This document shows positions 24,592 to 37,187 of a stretch of 64,000 nt of DNA, one piece after another. Location of the stretch: assembly GCA_025890175.1 (NCBI GenBank), contig JANPYM010000002.1, positions 2,432,006-2,496,005 of the forward strand, written 5' to 3'. Numbering within the stretch: the stretch's first letter is position 1; every line of letters begins with the position of its first letter. The notes under the pieces were generated by a model. The model saw nothing but the letters and a program-made list of their open reading frames with translations. It did not search any database and was not told the DNA's origin. Both the position numbers and the translations under genes were made by a program. The DNA is from Ciborinia camelliae. Taxonomy: Eukaryota; Ascomycota; Leotiomycetes; Helotiales; Sclerotiniaceae.

Positions 24592-24617
24592 GATTTCACC
24601 CGCATGCGGGCGAAATC
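24592..24617. repeat. 26-bp palindrome, second copy
   Basis: GATTTCACCCGC and GCGGGCGAAATC flank a central AT; there is one mismatch in the arms. It shares its 12-bp arms with the palindrome at 24494-24529. Confidence 0.8.
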
Positions 24618-27164
24618 GAGTATGACAATTCAGCTTAAAAATCCAAGGTAAAAAGAATTTAGGACAACTTACCATTTCACAAGCATGCTCATGAAATGCT
24701 TTTCTTTGCTAAAAAATGAAATTAAAAATGAGGCATCTACTCTTAGAATAGACTTACTTTAGCTGAATTGTACTCAAAGCCTAAAAGGCCTCTAGCCTCT
24801 ATAATTCTCTTCGAAAAAGCAACATTAGAAGATTATAGTAGATGTAATCATGAAGTTCACACTTTCTCTGTCCCCATAGCACAAAAGGGCTCAATTATTT
24901 CACAAGCCGGACTCGGGAAATATCCGAGTCACGGTCTGACTCGGACATCTATCTTGCGTACTTAAAGATTGAGGGCGCGCCAGGGAACGCATGTATTTTA
25001 GAGCCTTTTTTATGTAGGATTTACTTTTCCTCAAACTCTCACCTCCCATTTTATCGAGTGAAAGGAAGTGGAACAAGGGTGGTCATATGACTACCAATTC
25101 TCATACCCTGGTTTAACTTATGTACGTTATAAAACGAAAGATGTTACGCAGGATAACCCTTTTTTTGGCCAAGGTTCTAAAGCATTTCCTTCGCATTCTT
25201 GATCAATATGTTGATCACTATTAAGATATACTGAATATCTTAGAATGCTATAGAGTAACGCGCCAGACTTCATTAAGTTAGTCGAGTCGGTCGGTCTTAA
25301 ACCCCCTTGGGAGAAGGGGATTTTGTGGAGACGGCTCACTTGAGAGTAATGATGATGATGACGACGATGATGAAGTTGAGGGTAGGGTTGGAATGGGTGT
25401 TAAAGTGTTGAAGTCTGCGTTGACGTTAAGGGTGATATGCATCATGCGAGCTCTCAACTCTATGCAGTGTCTCAAGGTCGGTCCCACGGGCATTATTATG
25501 TGAAAAAGAAATATGAAAAGGATTAATCACAAGGAATGAGAACGCATGAAAGCCCAAAATTCAGGCGGCAAGTAGTCGATGAAGATGATTTCTAGAAAGT
25601 ATATATAAGATTATATATACTTTTTACGGCTAAAGCAACTGTTGGATATAGTTATAGCGTATAAAAAGTATATAGAAACTTAAATATACTTTTTATTAAA
25701 AGAATGAATGCTGAGAATATAAATCCTGTTTGGAAAAGTTCGATTATGTATTTCTGGAAAATTCTAATACCCTTGTTTAGAATCTAGTTGGAAATCACTT
25801 ATCTTTAATTTTCTGTATATCACCATAAATCGTATTGCAACTTTGTGAAACTGAATATGGATTTCTCCGACACACATCCTAGTTTGTAGCATCTTGTACT
25901 GCATATATCACAACGATGTTGCATCGCTTGCTGTGAAGTCAAACCCATGCAGACATCGGAGACTATTAGTCGCCAACCATTGGCAATCAGTGATCAAACC
26001 CCCCTGTCGACTACCCAGGTAGGTTGCGAGACTATCGATGAGGAGAACCAATTCCCACATAGCAAGGAGCCTGCCAATCGAACTGGCCAACATCGATATG
26101 ACTGGTATCGAAACGATGGTCGTCGATAAAACTGATCCGAAACTGCCGATCAAGAAGGATGGTTATATGAAATCGATTTCGTTAGAAGTATAACATTGAA
26201 GCTATTCCTCGGTACTAGTTGTAAATCGTGTTATATTCATCATTACGATTTGCTGTTCAAAGAGATTTATACTGTTTGTATTCCCTCTGTGGCAATCCGG
26301 GTTGATCAACTCGTATATGTCAATATAGAATATAGGATATGATTCTTGTGTTGAAATTTAAGTGCTACAACATTTAGATATCATCTTATATAATATTATT
26401 TATTGCCTTATGATATTTAGACTTCATCAGGTTGCAACCTATTGAGGCCTAACGAAATGTGGATAGGGGGAAAAAGTAAATGACAAGCATCATGGGATAA
26501 AGATACGCTCGTCTCCCCTAATTCAATCAATTCAAATTACTCCGCCGCCAACGCCGTAAGATTTTAAAATAATTTAGTGGTACAGTATCGCTTAAGCCAC
26601 CACTGAGTTAGCGGAGTCGACATTTGTTCACTTTGAGAATTCCCTATAGCCATATTTGAAGTTCAAAATTTCTGGAGTAAATTATACATCCAACCTATCA
26701 AGCATTCAAGACTTTCAACATTCGGGTTTCCTCTTCAAATAACTCCAATTTGGAAATCGATGCAGGCAAATATAGGACCAATTCAGGGAAGATACCGGAC
26801 CTCAGTACAGTGCAAGGTTACCAAACGAAATGCTTCCATTTCCAACATGAAGATGTATGGGACAATTCTTGACAGACCTCTGTACCTTCGTCCATGCTCA
26901 CGATCAAATTATTCCGTCAATTCCGATTAGGCGTTGCGTTCAGAGGCGGCGGGCAAATTAAAGTGAGGACTTTCACTTTGGTATAGCAGCGAATGCAGTT
27001 TCGATAACAAAAATATACCTCGAGTGACTGACACTACCGTCGCTGTGGTCCTTGAAATATCGCAGGTCTTGATGTATGATGGTTTCTGAAAGAACGAATG
27101 GCGAAAGAGTTGGAACGTAAGGTTTTGAGACTTTATCCTACCTCCTCATTCCTGAAATATTTAC

Positions 27165-27401
27165 TCATACTCCTCCAGAATCTCTTTTTCGGGCCAATTT
27201 CTCAGGGATAGAAAGAGTGCTTCTCATTGATCCCATTATGTCCTCAAGGGCTTCACTCTCGCTTCCTTCCTCGATTTCGATCCACATGTGCGGTGAGTCC
27301 CTGGTACTTTCTTCCTTGAGATTAGGGAGACGTGTTTCCCATACCCGTAACACAAATGTGAGAGAAGGAAGGGGACATAGAATGATGGACGATGCGCGAC
27401 G
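27165..27401 (-). pseudogene. Orphan coding-like C-terminal exon
   Basis: A 78-residue open stretch begins after a TAG that could be a splice acceptor (27402-27404) and ends in a normal stop. It contains VWETRLPNLKEES and an acidic part, WIEIEEGSESEALEDIMG, which look like real protein. No ATG-bearing upstream exon could be joined, and I recognise no family. It may be the end of a broken or unresolved gene. Confidence 0.3.
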
Positions 27402-29388
27402 CTACTGATGTCTACCATCCACAGCTATACCATCTAGGCTACATCTACCTACATTTGGTAATAGAGCTTAGCTATGCGAGTACGATTTGGTCATTGCAGC
27501 TTCGATCTCAGGATGGCCTAGCCCTGGCAACCTACCATTCCATATAGATCTTGAGTCCGATGTGCTGTATTGCCAAATTCGAGATGAGCTAGAGAGCAAG
27601 GCCTGAATTCTACGCCTGGATACCGAAGTGATGGAAGCAGAAATACTCAGTTGACCTCGCACTCGTTGTATAGTTTCTAGTGTGAATATAAGAAGCACGA
27701 AAGAAGAGTCAAAGAAGAGCCACGAGGAATACTACCCCAGAATCTCTCTTCAATGAAAAGTTTGCATGAACTTCACAAAATCATGCGTCCGTACATTGCA
27801 TCACATTCTGTGGTACAGAAACTCGATGTTCATGCTTACAATAGACTCGAATACATTTCTGGCTTTGATAATACATGGGCAATTATGCGACGTTCACCAA
27901 GGCGATTCAACTTGCTTCCGCACTATGGATACTTGAATGTCTTCCGAAGTGCAAGAAAATCGCCCAAGCTGGACCGCAGTGTTTGGCGATATAATGAACG
28001 ACTTCCGGATCAAGTCGATGTCTCCATCCCAGCGTTTTAGAAATAAAGTCAAGACTGAGAGGAGCTCTTTGCTGGTGCATTGGGCTAGTGGCGACTTCAC
28101 CAGTATTCCGGAGATCCAATTTTCAAAAATCTATATCAGTCACAAAAGATGGTGGCAATTACATTTGGCTGAGACCAATATTGGGATTTGCGCGCGTGGA
28201 GCGAGACCGGAAAGATACAATTGAGAAAGTCGAGAGTCACTCGATGTTATCCTAAACATTCCAACTTGGCGGAATAGACAGACCATCCAACCGAGTATTT
28301 CACATAAGTTTATGTGTGACGTCTATTTTGGAAAGTGTGATTTTTTTATCGGAGGGCGGGGTTCAATATTTAGATACCTATCGAATCAGTATTTGGACCG
28401 AAATTCAACAATCAACATCAAAGATTAATTTCGAGGTTCGATATACAATATCGTGGTGCAATGTGCTGGTGGGATATCAAAGATCAATACAAACAAGCCG
28501 AAGCGGGGTAAAAATCTTACTTTATGGGTATGTTCTAAAAAATCCCAGGAGAATATCATTTTTCGCGGTGGAGTTATATTTGGTACTACGACAATCCGAG
28601 ATTGATGTGTATTTATGCCAGCATGGTGCACGACTGCACGACCCAGTACTCTGCTGTTGCTGTTATGATTAACATTAACCGCTATGACTATCTAGGTACT
28701 AACAAGAAAGAACTATCTATCTATCGATGCTTGCTGCATCCGTACATCTCATAGAAAAGAACTAGGTTTCATGCAGGAAAACCTTGTCTGGTCACCTGTC
28801 CACGCGTATACTTCGCGATTCGTCTGCCAGGCAACCGCGCCCCACGTTCCTGCAACCCTTGTCAATACACCTAGTCATAGCCTGAAGCGGGACTTCCGCA
28901 GTTGGGAAGCGGGAGTCGGGACAGGCAGAAAGAATTTTACAGATATATGAAAACTCTTGGGTGGGGGCGCCAACATCCTTGAAAAATAATGGATGTAGGA
29001 GGAAATTCAGTTAGACGACGTAGCATCCCGACTGCAAGAAAACTTTTGACAAACTTCTTATTGGACCCCCGCAAGTGCGAGCCATGAATAACGTCGTCCA
29101 TGAGATTTATACCGTAGACGGAGTGCGGACCGTTTCATGTAATAAAACATGAATTGTGGGACACGTACCATTTAAGGATATGCAGATCTATTTGACTTTG
29201 CTGAACCAGGTACAATGGTACTTCATTAGGAGATACTTCCGTATGGCTATTAGTGGCTCGAAGATAATGAATAGACCATGCAAGTGCTTCCATATGGTAC
29301 TACGGAATCACCAAACAGGTAGTCAAGGCCTCGGAAATAATGGTTCAACTGCCTCCATAAACGAAGGCACTTGCCAGGTTTTGACCGC
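27402..29388. other. Accessory intergenic DNA, no supported gene
   Basis: Short overlapping frames occur on both strands between 27468 and 28672, but none has consistent coding character. The stretch from 28.7 to 29.3 kb shows nothing. Confidence 0.5.
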
Positions 29389-29688
29389 TCATTTATCTTT
29401 GTAGTATTTCCAGCAGCATACACTTGTACTCTCTGCACGCCAAGAACCTTTCCTTTCTGCTCCAATCTCAGTGTAATTTTCCAAATGAAGCTGCCGCGGA
29501 AACTTCTCTTGCGATGTATGAAACGAGAGCTCTTGTTCTTCGCGGCATTGTTCGAATGAATAGTCGTCTGCTCCATCGCATCTTTGTGTAGGCGCATTCT
29601 TCTTGAGGGTATCTGATAACTAGCACTCAGGAAGGCTAGTATGGCATTGATCCCTCTCGCCATCCCAGAATGAAGTATGAAGACTCAT
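29389..29688 (-). pseudogene. Small Cys-containing ORF interrupted by an in-frame TAG
   Basis: From the ATG at 29688 a frame of 99 codons reaches a TGA at 29389-29391, with one internal TAG at 29620-29622 (codon 23). The downstream part (for example RCDGADDYSFEQCREEQEL and ENYTEIGAERKGSWRAES) has the amino-acid balance of a real soluble protein and several Cys residues. TAG differs from CAG (Gln) by one C-to-T transition, the change that RIP or deamination makes. The TAG could instead be a splice acceptor (GTGCTAG), but I see no matching upstream donor in phase. The family is unknown. Confidence 0.4.
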
Positions 29689-29885
29689 GTTTACTTGTTT
29701 TGTGAACAGAGCGCCCTCATCGATCCAGGTCAGAAGACACCGTGCGCAAACTCGCAGTATGTTCCAGCTTTTCCCCCCTAATCATCGTCGGTACTCTCCA
29801 AGTTGTGTTCCAATTGACGTTTTCTGACAATAGATATTCTACCAAAGTGGCAGATTGTCCAGCGCAATTCAGTATGCGTTTTATT

Positions 29886-30127
29886 TCAATATCCAAGCCC
29901 CACATCGTCTTCATCCTCTTCTGCGATGCCTTTCTCTTCGTATTCAAGTTCATCGGCGTATGTTTCGTCATCAATAGTCTCGAAAACCTCGTCGCGTCGC
30001 GGCGCCAATCCAACTCAATCGAAAAGCGATTCCCTTCAATGACAAGATGGGAATATACAAAAGATAAGGGGCAACTCGGGCGAGGAGCGTGTAATCTTGA
30101 GGCCATCAGATCCGAGTGAGGTCTCAT
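29886..30127 (-). pseudogene. Small acidic ORF broken by a 5-bp tandem duplication
   Basis: The ATG at 30127 starts a frame that includes HLVIEGNRFSIELDWRRD. It then meets a directly repeated GTCGC (29991-30000 on the plus strand). Reading as though only one copy were present, the frame continues through a very acidic tail (VFETIDDETYADELEYEEKG) to a TGA at 29886-29888, for 78 residues. With both copies the frame shifts and the acidic tail is lost. The duplication is therefore a simple frameshift allele or an assembly error. The family is not recognised. It lies about 200 bp upstream of another broken ORF on the same strand, so both may come from one decayed gene. Confidence 0.4.
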
Positions 30128-33100
30128 TTTGGTCCCCAATCGATGAATGCCATTGTCATTACAACACAATAAAAAGTTATCGGATTCGTTTCTGCATTCG
30201 CAATCACTCCGGAAGGACAATGCTGTACATCTTCAAATTTTGTGAATCTGTAAATTCCATCTCCAAAAACCGTTGTATGAAGTTTTGAAATGATTCATTG
30301 AAAATTGAATTGATGGTGATACTTGGAAATCGAGTATGCTATGCCAACAATTATCGCGTGAGATGTTGAGTATTTTGGGACTAGCGAGTTGCCCTTCTCA
30401 GGTCTGTTTGGGTCGCTTAAGGCATATATTGCTCTACGGATTGCCAAGATAGCACTAAATAATAGCCCTTGAAAAATTGGCGACGTTGGCGGCGTCAAAA
30501 TTTAAAACATATTCAAAAAATTGGCGACGTTGGCGGCGTCAAAATTTAAAACATATTCAAAAAATGGGCGATGTCAAGGGCGTCACGTTATTGGTTGATG
30601 TGGGCATGTGTGGCACAATCTGAAAATTAATCCTGTAAGATATGCGGCAAAGCTAAATAAGGTTTTGATGTATAGGCCCTACAGGCCCTATAGAATCTTA
30701 TAATAGTATAGAATCCTTCATAGTATCTCAACGCCAGCTTCAATTATAATATAAATTATATCAATTGAAAGCTCTTTAAGAGCCCTATCCCCTAATATAA
30801 ATAGGATTTATTAAATAAGTTGTATTCATAGAGGAAATGAGTGTATGCCGGGGCGCTGTTGATCGAGTGTCTCGCCTTACGTAGAGTTGTAATCCTACCA
30901 CCGCTGCCACATAGGTCATTCGTGGGATAGTTCCTCTATTTCATTCCAGGCCTAGCGCCGCAATCATTAGTGTGTGTATAGCATCCATAGATCCCATCTA
31001 CAAGTGTTCTTCACTAGTAGATTCTAAGTAGTCAATAGACGTTCTCTGTACTCATTTGGTCACACGTTGATACCTCGCTTTTTATAGAATTGAACCTTTT
31101 TGAAACGTTATAAAAAATAACGAAAAATGTTTTATCTTTTATTTACTAAATATTTCATACTTCTCAATACAATTCGCAAGTTTCAAAAGCATAAAATGAT
31201 ATTTCAATTTTATTGTTAATATTGAATAGAGTGAGTTTTAATGCGAAAACAGCGTTTCGTTTACTTACCTACCTAGTACTGTATCTATTCACAGCCACCC
31301 GCTCACAGTCCTCGTACTGCCACATCCAATGTCAAAATAATTATGGTGCCTTAATGACCAGGCTAGAAGCAGATTGTAGGGAAAATTAGGTAGGTAGTAC
31401 CGGTAATGAAAGTCACTCATCCAGATATTTTGACATGCCTAAACACAGCAAAGCAAATAGCATCTACCCTCATGTGCACCAATGAAAATAGCCGCTGTCA
31501 TGTCAACAAGCGTTTGCGGTTATTCTTTAACATTTCTCTCCTCTCAAATGGATCCCTAATTTCTTCTACACAGATGTGGCATGCCAATGCCTACATGAGA
31601 AAGGAAGGGTTCGTTAATGTTACCTAGGTATCAAATCAGTCGGGTTTACATCTCCAGTGCTATGATGCTATGCTTATGTAATAAATGGACGGTCACATTT
31701 CCTCCCACACCACGAAAGCCTTCCAAAGTTGAATCAAACACAGGAAACCTTTTGGTTCGAGCTACCTAGGTACTCGATTCGAGAGAGAATACACATCGAT
31801 TAAACATAAATCATGCGAAAACCCGACTGTATCCTTGATTCTTTTTGCTCTCACGATCATATCCATACCATGGCTTGACGGAAGGAGATACCGGTATGAG
31901 ACAACGATTCTGTTTGTAAAGAGTTGCAACGGTTGCAACCAAAGCCGAGATTCTCATCATACGCAAGCTGCACGTTTTTTTTTTGTATTAAAATCTTGAT
32001 TGTGGATTGGGTCCTTATTTCAAGTTAATTTCTTCGCAAACGATGGCGCTTCTAAATGACAGATATCAGTCGTTGTAACACCACCAACTTTCACCTACCG
32101 AAGCCTGGATAAAACGAGTTTTTTCCCCGTGGCTGCAATTATCCGATCCGTGTCTTACAAATCCGAGATATAATGTTGAGAGTAGCCAGGGCCGTATGAG
32201 CCGTACGGACCGCGAAGCGGCCCGTAGGCCTAATACGGTCTAGCGCCCTATCTCAAGCTTAAATAGCATACAAGGTTCAATCTTAGTTCTAGTAGTAATT
32301 TCAAATAACATCACACAACTTGCACCTTCACGTGATCTACCTTTTCAACATATAAGATAGCATGGTACTGTACGAGGACACATGCAATCAATACATCACA
32401 CCCAAGTATGAGGATTTGACAAAATTGTGCAAGAACTTCACACGGATCGCCGGTTGGTGAGTCGATTGGACAATATGAGGAGTATTTGGATGCTTCATGC
32501 TTCATGCTTCTTATGATTTTATTAAATGTCTTCGTCCAAGTCGTCCGAAGTAATAACATAGGTTACGCATTATAGGGCACATTTGTTGGCGATTTCAGGG
32601 GTCTTTCGGTACCCAAACCCCCAACAAATAGGATCATGAAAACCAAGTTTCCCCCAAGTTTTTAATTGCCCCATTCAGATCTACTGCAACATGCTGACTG
32701 AGGATGGCACCAATTGATACCTTCCAGAAGAAATTATTAACTCGGCACGCATAAGTAAAGACTCCATGGCAAGCCCTGTTCATGAGCTAGTAACCACACT
32801 CAGAAACACATCCCGCCTCATTGGTTTGGACACTGCCCAGGTACTTCAACCTCGCAAACTCTGACAGGAGCCTGGAAATTGTTCCGGGCATTTGCATTGA
32901 GATCAAATCGGGGATGCTTGAGCTAATGTCGAATTCTCCGCTTAAGTGAGTGCCGGCATATCACTGCTTGTCAGCTCTCTTCCGGGAATTCGCCCTCGCA
33001 CAACAAATAGATGTTTGCATTTTTTTAGGCACTAATCTTTGAAATCGACGATGTACAATAAGTTTGCTCATCGATATTTCCACAACGCCACATATCCACC

Positions 33101-34047
33101 ACCCTGCCGTTTGCTACCAAGAACATTCAGTTATTTCAATTTCAGACTGTCGCACAACGCTTAATGAATCCTATCCCCCGCCATTCCTTCTTGCTCATCC
33201 CATGCTCATCCTAGTCTTGACAAAAAGTTTGAACTTCACACTTAGCCTATCCTGGTTTCTCATGCTTCGATCGTATACAACCTTCGCGTGGCTGCAGTGT
33301 CCTTTTATTAATTTGTCTTATATATCCCTCACCTACGTGCATTTGGTGCTCATAAATTTCATCTAGTGACTACAGATTGCAACGGCTCAAACGTTGACAT
33401 CCGATAAGCAAAGCAAATACATGATCGATCCAAGGACCTGGTAATTCCTACAGTCACTGATATGTTAGACTGACATGCAGGAGTGTCAGAAATAAGAGAT
33501 AGTACTTGCTGTTCATGGCGAAAAGGGAAGTTTCAAGGGATTTGTTACAAGTCAACACTGGCGGGTACTACCACACCTTACCACTCTCCCTGCGTGGGTT
33601 TGTTTGCTCACATATTCGGCTGCCTTCAACGCTTTAAGCCATCAGTATGTTCTTTGCATATCATGTCAAGCAAACAGAACTTCTATCATAATTTCAGACC
33701 TTGAGTCAGAAAAGCAAACAAGTGAGTTGATTTCCATTTTCGACGATGCCCCTTCCCGTCGGGCTTTACGGATATCTTACCGTCTGGACTTGAATTTGGA
33801 TCCGTCGGAAACTATCAGGATGACCAGAAACTTACAGCATTGCACTTGGGTTCTCGATCAGTGTTTGCTGCACTGGGACTCGCCGTTATTCGGAATGGCA
33901 GATGCTCGTGAATTTATTTAAGTGTTGAGGGATTCCTTCGATGGATGACGGTATTTTGAATCTCTACTTCTATTACTCAAATTTCTCTGCATTGCACTAC
34001 TTCTCTACATCAAATTTCGACACCTAAACATCCAATTCGCAATCATT
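30128..34047. other. Accessory intergenic region with a tandem repeat and a structured hairpin
   Basis: About 3.9 kb without a supported gene. It contains a 44-bp-period tandem repeat (30472-30586) and a strong nested inverted repeat (32192-32238). Plus-strand reading between about 33515 and 33921 looks partly coding (for example the C-terminal run SETIRMTRNLQHCTWVLDQC), with GTATGT near 33647 and TTTCAG near 33702 as possible splice sites, but I could not build a consistent frame. Confidence 0.5.
30472..30586. repeat. 44-bp tandem repeat, about 2.6 copies
   Basis: The words TTGGCGACGTTGGCGGCGTC and TTTAAAACATATTC recur at a period of 44 bp (starts near 30477 and 30521; a diverged third copy starts at about 30565). 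The first two copies are virtually identical, suggesting recent duplication. Confidence 0.85.
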
Positions 34048-34701
34048 ATGTCCTTCCGTTGTTCACTAGAGACACCCGCAGGTATATGCGGAAAGAGCTT
34101 TACAAAGTCAGCGAACCTGAAAATTCATAAACGCTGCGTGCACAGGGAACGAAGTGAATGCTCTATCTGTCACAAGTGGCTCAAATATTTGGCCCAGCAC
34201 AAACGCAGGGCTCACTCATTGATGGCGAAGAGAAAAGAACCTTTTCGCTCAATGCTACCAAAATCTTCTAGTAACAATGGCGCCCCTCCAGGCCCCCCCT
34301 CAAAGTATGTACATGGCACATTGGCAAGCTACCTCCCAACCTAACAAGATATAGGCTCTGTTCCATCTTTGCATATCCCCCCTCCACATATCCCTCCATA
34401 TATCCCTCCTATACCGCCGGAACAACAATTCCACATCATCAGCCAAGATCTGCTCTTTGATCCCACAAAAGTCTCCCCAGAAACTGCTGCAACATTCCCA
34501 AGCAGCGTTTACAGTACCCTGTCCTTTGCTCTCAGCCCCGCCCTGTATAGCGAAAACATCGAAAGCATGGGCGGATTATCGTCAGGTTATCCAAGTGCAG
34601 GATATCTTATACCGGATTGCGATATCCCACTGCCAAGCGTCGAGCCTCCTGACTTCGACATGAAGAGTCAATCACCGCTGGCTGTGGGGTGGATGGGATA
34701 A
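34048..34701 (+). CDS. Small C2H2-like zinc-finger protein (gene model uncertain at the 3' side)
   Basis: The ATG at 34048 opens a frame with two finger-like units within the first 60 residues. The first has Cys at 5 and 14 and ends NLKIHKRCVH, so its cysteines are more widely spaced than in a classical C2H2 finger. The second, CSICHKWLKYLAQHKRRAH, has C-x2-C-x9-H-x4-H, shorter than the classical x12 loop. The frame stops at 34342-34344, but GTATGT at 34305 suggests an intron. An acceptor at 34442 would join in phase with a Pro/Ser-rich C-terminal frame ending at 34701; a nearer TATAG at 34354 would lead to an early stop. The protein is probably a DNA- or RNA-binding regulator, by analogy only. 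Confidence 0.5.
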
Positions 34702-37187
34702 CATATGGGGAATTCATGGGTTGGTTGGTAGTTCGGTGAGCTGTTGTGGAGTCGGGGGATTGTATAAAAGCTTTGTGTGGGGAAAGGGACACCATCGTCA
34801 TGGATCAAGGTCAAAAGGTGTTCGCTGTTATTGGTACTTGCGCATATATGGAATTCGCTTGTTTGGGGATATGTATCATCAAAATATCACGGGCGGGGTA
34901 CTTGGGCGGTGGAGTTCACATGGCTGGGAATATATATCAAGATATCATGGGCGGATGATTCGATCAGATACTGGTCTTGTATTACTAGTGTATATAATTG
35001 TATCCAAATACATCTCGACCTAATTTTCACCACCACATCTTATGATAGTTTCCTATAGTGATATCGCAGATACCTCCTACCTCGTCAGTATACAATCATT
35101 CATACTTGCTTGGAAGGGAAGCGAAAAGATCTTTTTTCAGTTTACTCGGAACACCAATTGCGATACATTTTTCATCCCAACCTTCTCTTGAAATACCCAG
35201 GAGTAAAAACATCCACAACCTCGCTTCTCGCGTCCCACTCTCCTATCTATCTAGTACCTAGGCAGGTAGGTACTTACAGCTTATCAAAGTACCACAACTA
35301 CATGCATCCCATTGACTTTTTATAAAATGAAAGAAGTACACATTAGCAATAGTGAATATACCAAAATACAAAAAAGACCTTGCCGGGGTCAGAGCAAAAG
35401 CCCTAGGTGTAGAAGGACATTTTTTTCTCGAGGACAAGGTGCGAAACTTTTACCCACCAAGCCAAGGAAAATATCGGTTGTCTCTTTGTCGTGTTTTTCG
35501 ACGGAGAAGTTATGCTCTTAGTGATTATATATATATATATATATATATGTGAAGCTATCCTATCTGATGGGATATTGTGTCACGTCACTTTTAACGATCG
35601 GTATAGAATTTAAATTTACAATCAAGAATTGTGCAGTGCAGTTGTGGATGAAATCATATCTGAACCTCGCAGGAACTGCATCGGGCCTGCAAAGGGGAGG
35701 AGGGAAACTCATCTCATAACCTTATACATTTATTCTACAACTACCTATTTCTATTTCTATATGCAAAGCAAAGACGCAGCTAGTAACAACACTGCAAAGA
35801 AATCCCACACCATCGAAATATGCCTGGTGATATGTAGAAATTTAAGCTTCAAGCTACACAAGCAGTCCCATCGAAGTCCCATAGCCTTATATCCCCTTTT
35901 CCAGCCTCGCATATAAAATTCTCCAGGAGATTCGCAGACCATATATGATATTCGCATCGCATCGCACAAACCATTTCTTGCAAATCGTAGTATATCGCAA
36001 CCGTGCGACCGCAACTGAGCACAGTAGTCGCGTTAAGGTTTCGTTAAAGTTAAAGTTAAAGTTTGCGTCTTCCATTGATTTGTGGAGCAAAAACGGCTCG
36101 TCCCGCCGATAAGTAGGTATCATATCAAACCACATGTGCAACCATAACCACGACATGACATTCCCGCGGGCGCCTCGTGGAATTGGTGTACAAAAGTGGG
36201 GTTCGGTTCATCTGATCTTTTCCGTGTGCCATAAGCGTATTAAGATTAAGAATTTGAGAGCCGACCTTCCATCCCTTCTCGTGGCAAATTGGAATTCGGA
36301 TGTCGTGTTTGTACTCCATTGTTGTCAATGGATGGATGGATGGATGTCTTGGATTTCAGCTCGTGTCGGTCGTGTTTGTGGCCGGTGTAACTTCGTCATC
36401 GCACGTGGGTGGCGGGGGCTTGTGGCTTCATTCTATGCGCAATGTTGTGGATAGGTGGCCTTAAGGAGGTATTGAGGCCTTGCTATTTTGTCACTTCCAT
36501 ACAGTTTATCTGTATCTCATTCAGCTATTTGATCTAGTTGTTTGTAGGTATTTGGAAGCCCCCACGATGGTGGGAGACTGCTGCCAGCCTTGGAAATATG
36601 GGAGACACGATCTTATACACCCATATGTACACTAGAACAGCCTTGCGGTCGCATCAATAAGTGTTGACGATCCATATTCTCCTTGATTGGGGCGCCCTAT
36701 CTTTAAGTTATCATAGGATGCCATACATTATGATAATTTCATCCGGTCAAGTATGACGAGAATGATTCTAATATCCAGATGCATTAGTTTGCCTGTCTCG
36801 TATCTTTTTAGCAACATACATGTATCAACAAATCTCGGTCTCACCCTCGATCAGATCAATGATCGTTATCTCTCCATATAAATATCAAAAACGTTGCCAG
36901 AGCTTAGTCCACAAATGGAGCAGATATCCATCTCAATTTCATCCTAACCAATAAACGCACCATCGGCTTTGAAGTCGGGGCACTTGGTTTTCCTATTGAG
37001 TTCAATGCCATTTTCATGATAGACTAGCGGTATCTATCCAGCACATGTGCTCTCTCGCGGACCCAGATATTGGCCTTGATGGTGGCGATTCGCGTGTATC
37101 CTCTGATGGGGACAGGTCCGGTACTTTTAGCACTATCCAACGGCGTCTTTTTGGAACAACTCTAGATACATGCGTATATTCACCTCC
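34702..37187. other. Intergenic, no supported gene
   Basis: About 2.5 kb. Frames here are short and without domains. A TA dinucleotide run lies at about 35526-35549. Confidence 0.55.

Larger units (their letters stand above)
22404..27164. other. AT-rich accessory stretch with palindromes, probable relic mobile DNA
   Basis: No intact gene over about 4.8 kb. From about 22.93 kb the sequence is AT-rich, interspersed with CG-containing inverted repeats (22935-23000, 23430-23462, 24494-24529, 24592-24617, 25614-25674) and an 18-bp-spaced repeat of GTCGCCGATCGT at 23226-23255. An Asp-rich plus-strand reading at about 25330-25500 and a hydrophobic minus-strand one at 25908-26153 look coding-like but match nothing I know. 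The pattern fits decayed, possibly RIP-mutated transposon DNA, though no transposase or reverse transcriptase motif survives. Confidence 0.5.

Noticed and set aside
25908..26153. Hydrophobic minus-strand ORF
   Set aside because: There is a competing plus-strand frame of equal quality, no family match and it lies in AT-rich relic DNA; I could not support it as a gene.
22935..26200. Intact DNA transposon or LTR element
   Set aside because: No transposase, integrase or reverse transcriptase motif and no matching terminal repeats at element scale; only short inverted repeats remain.
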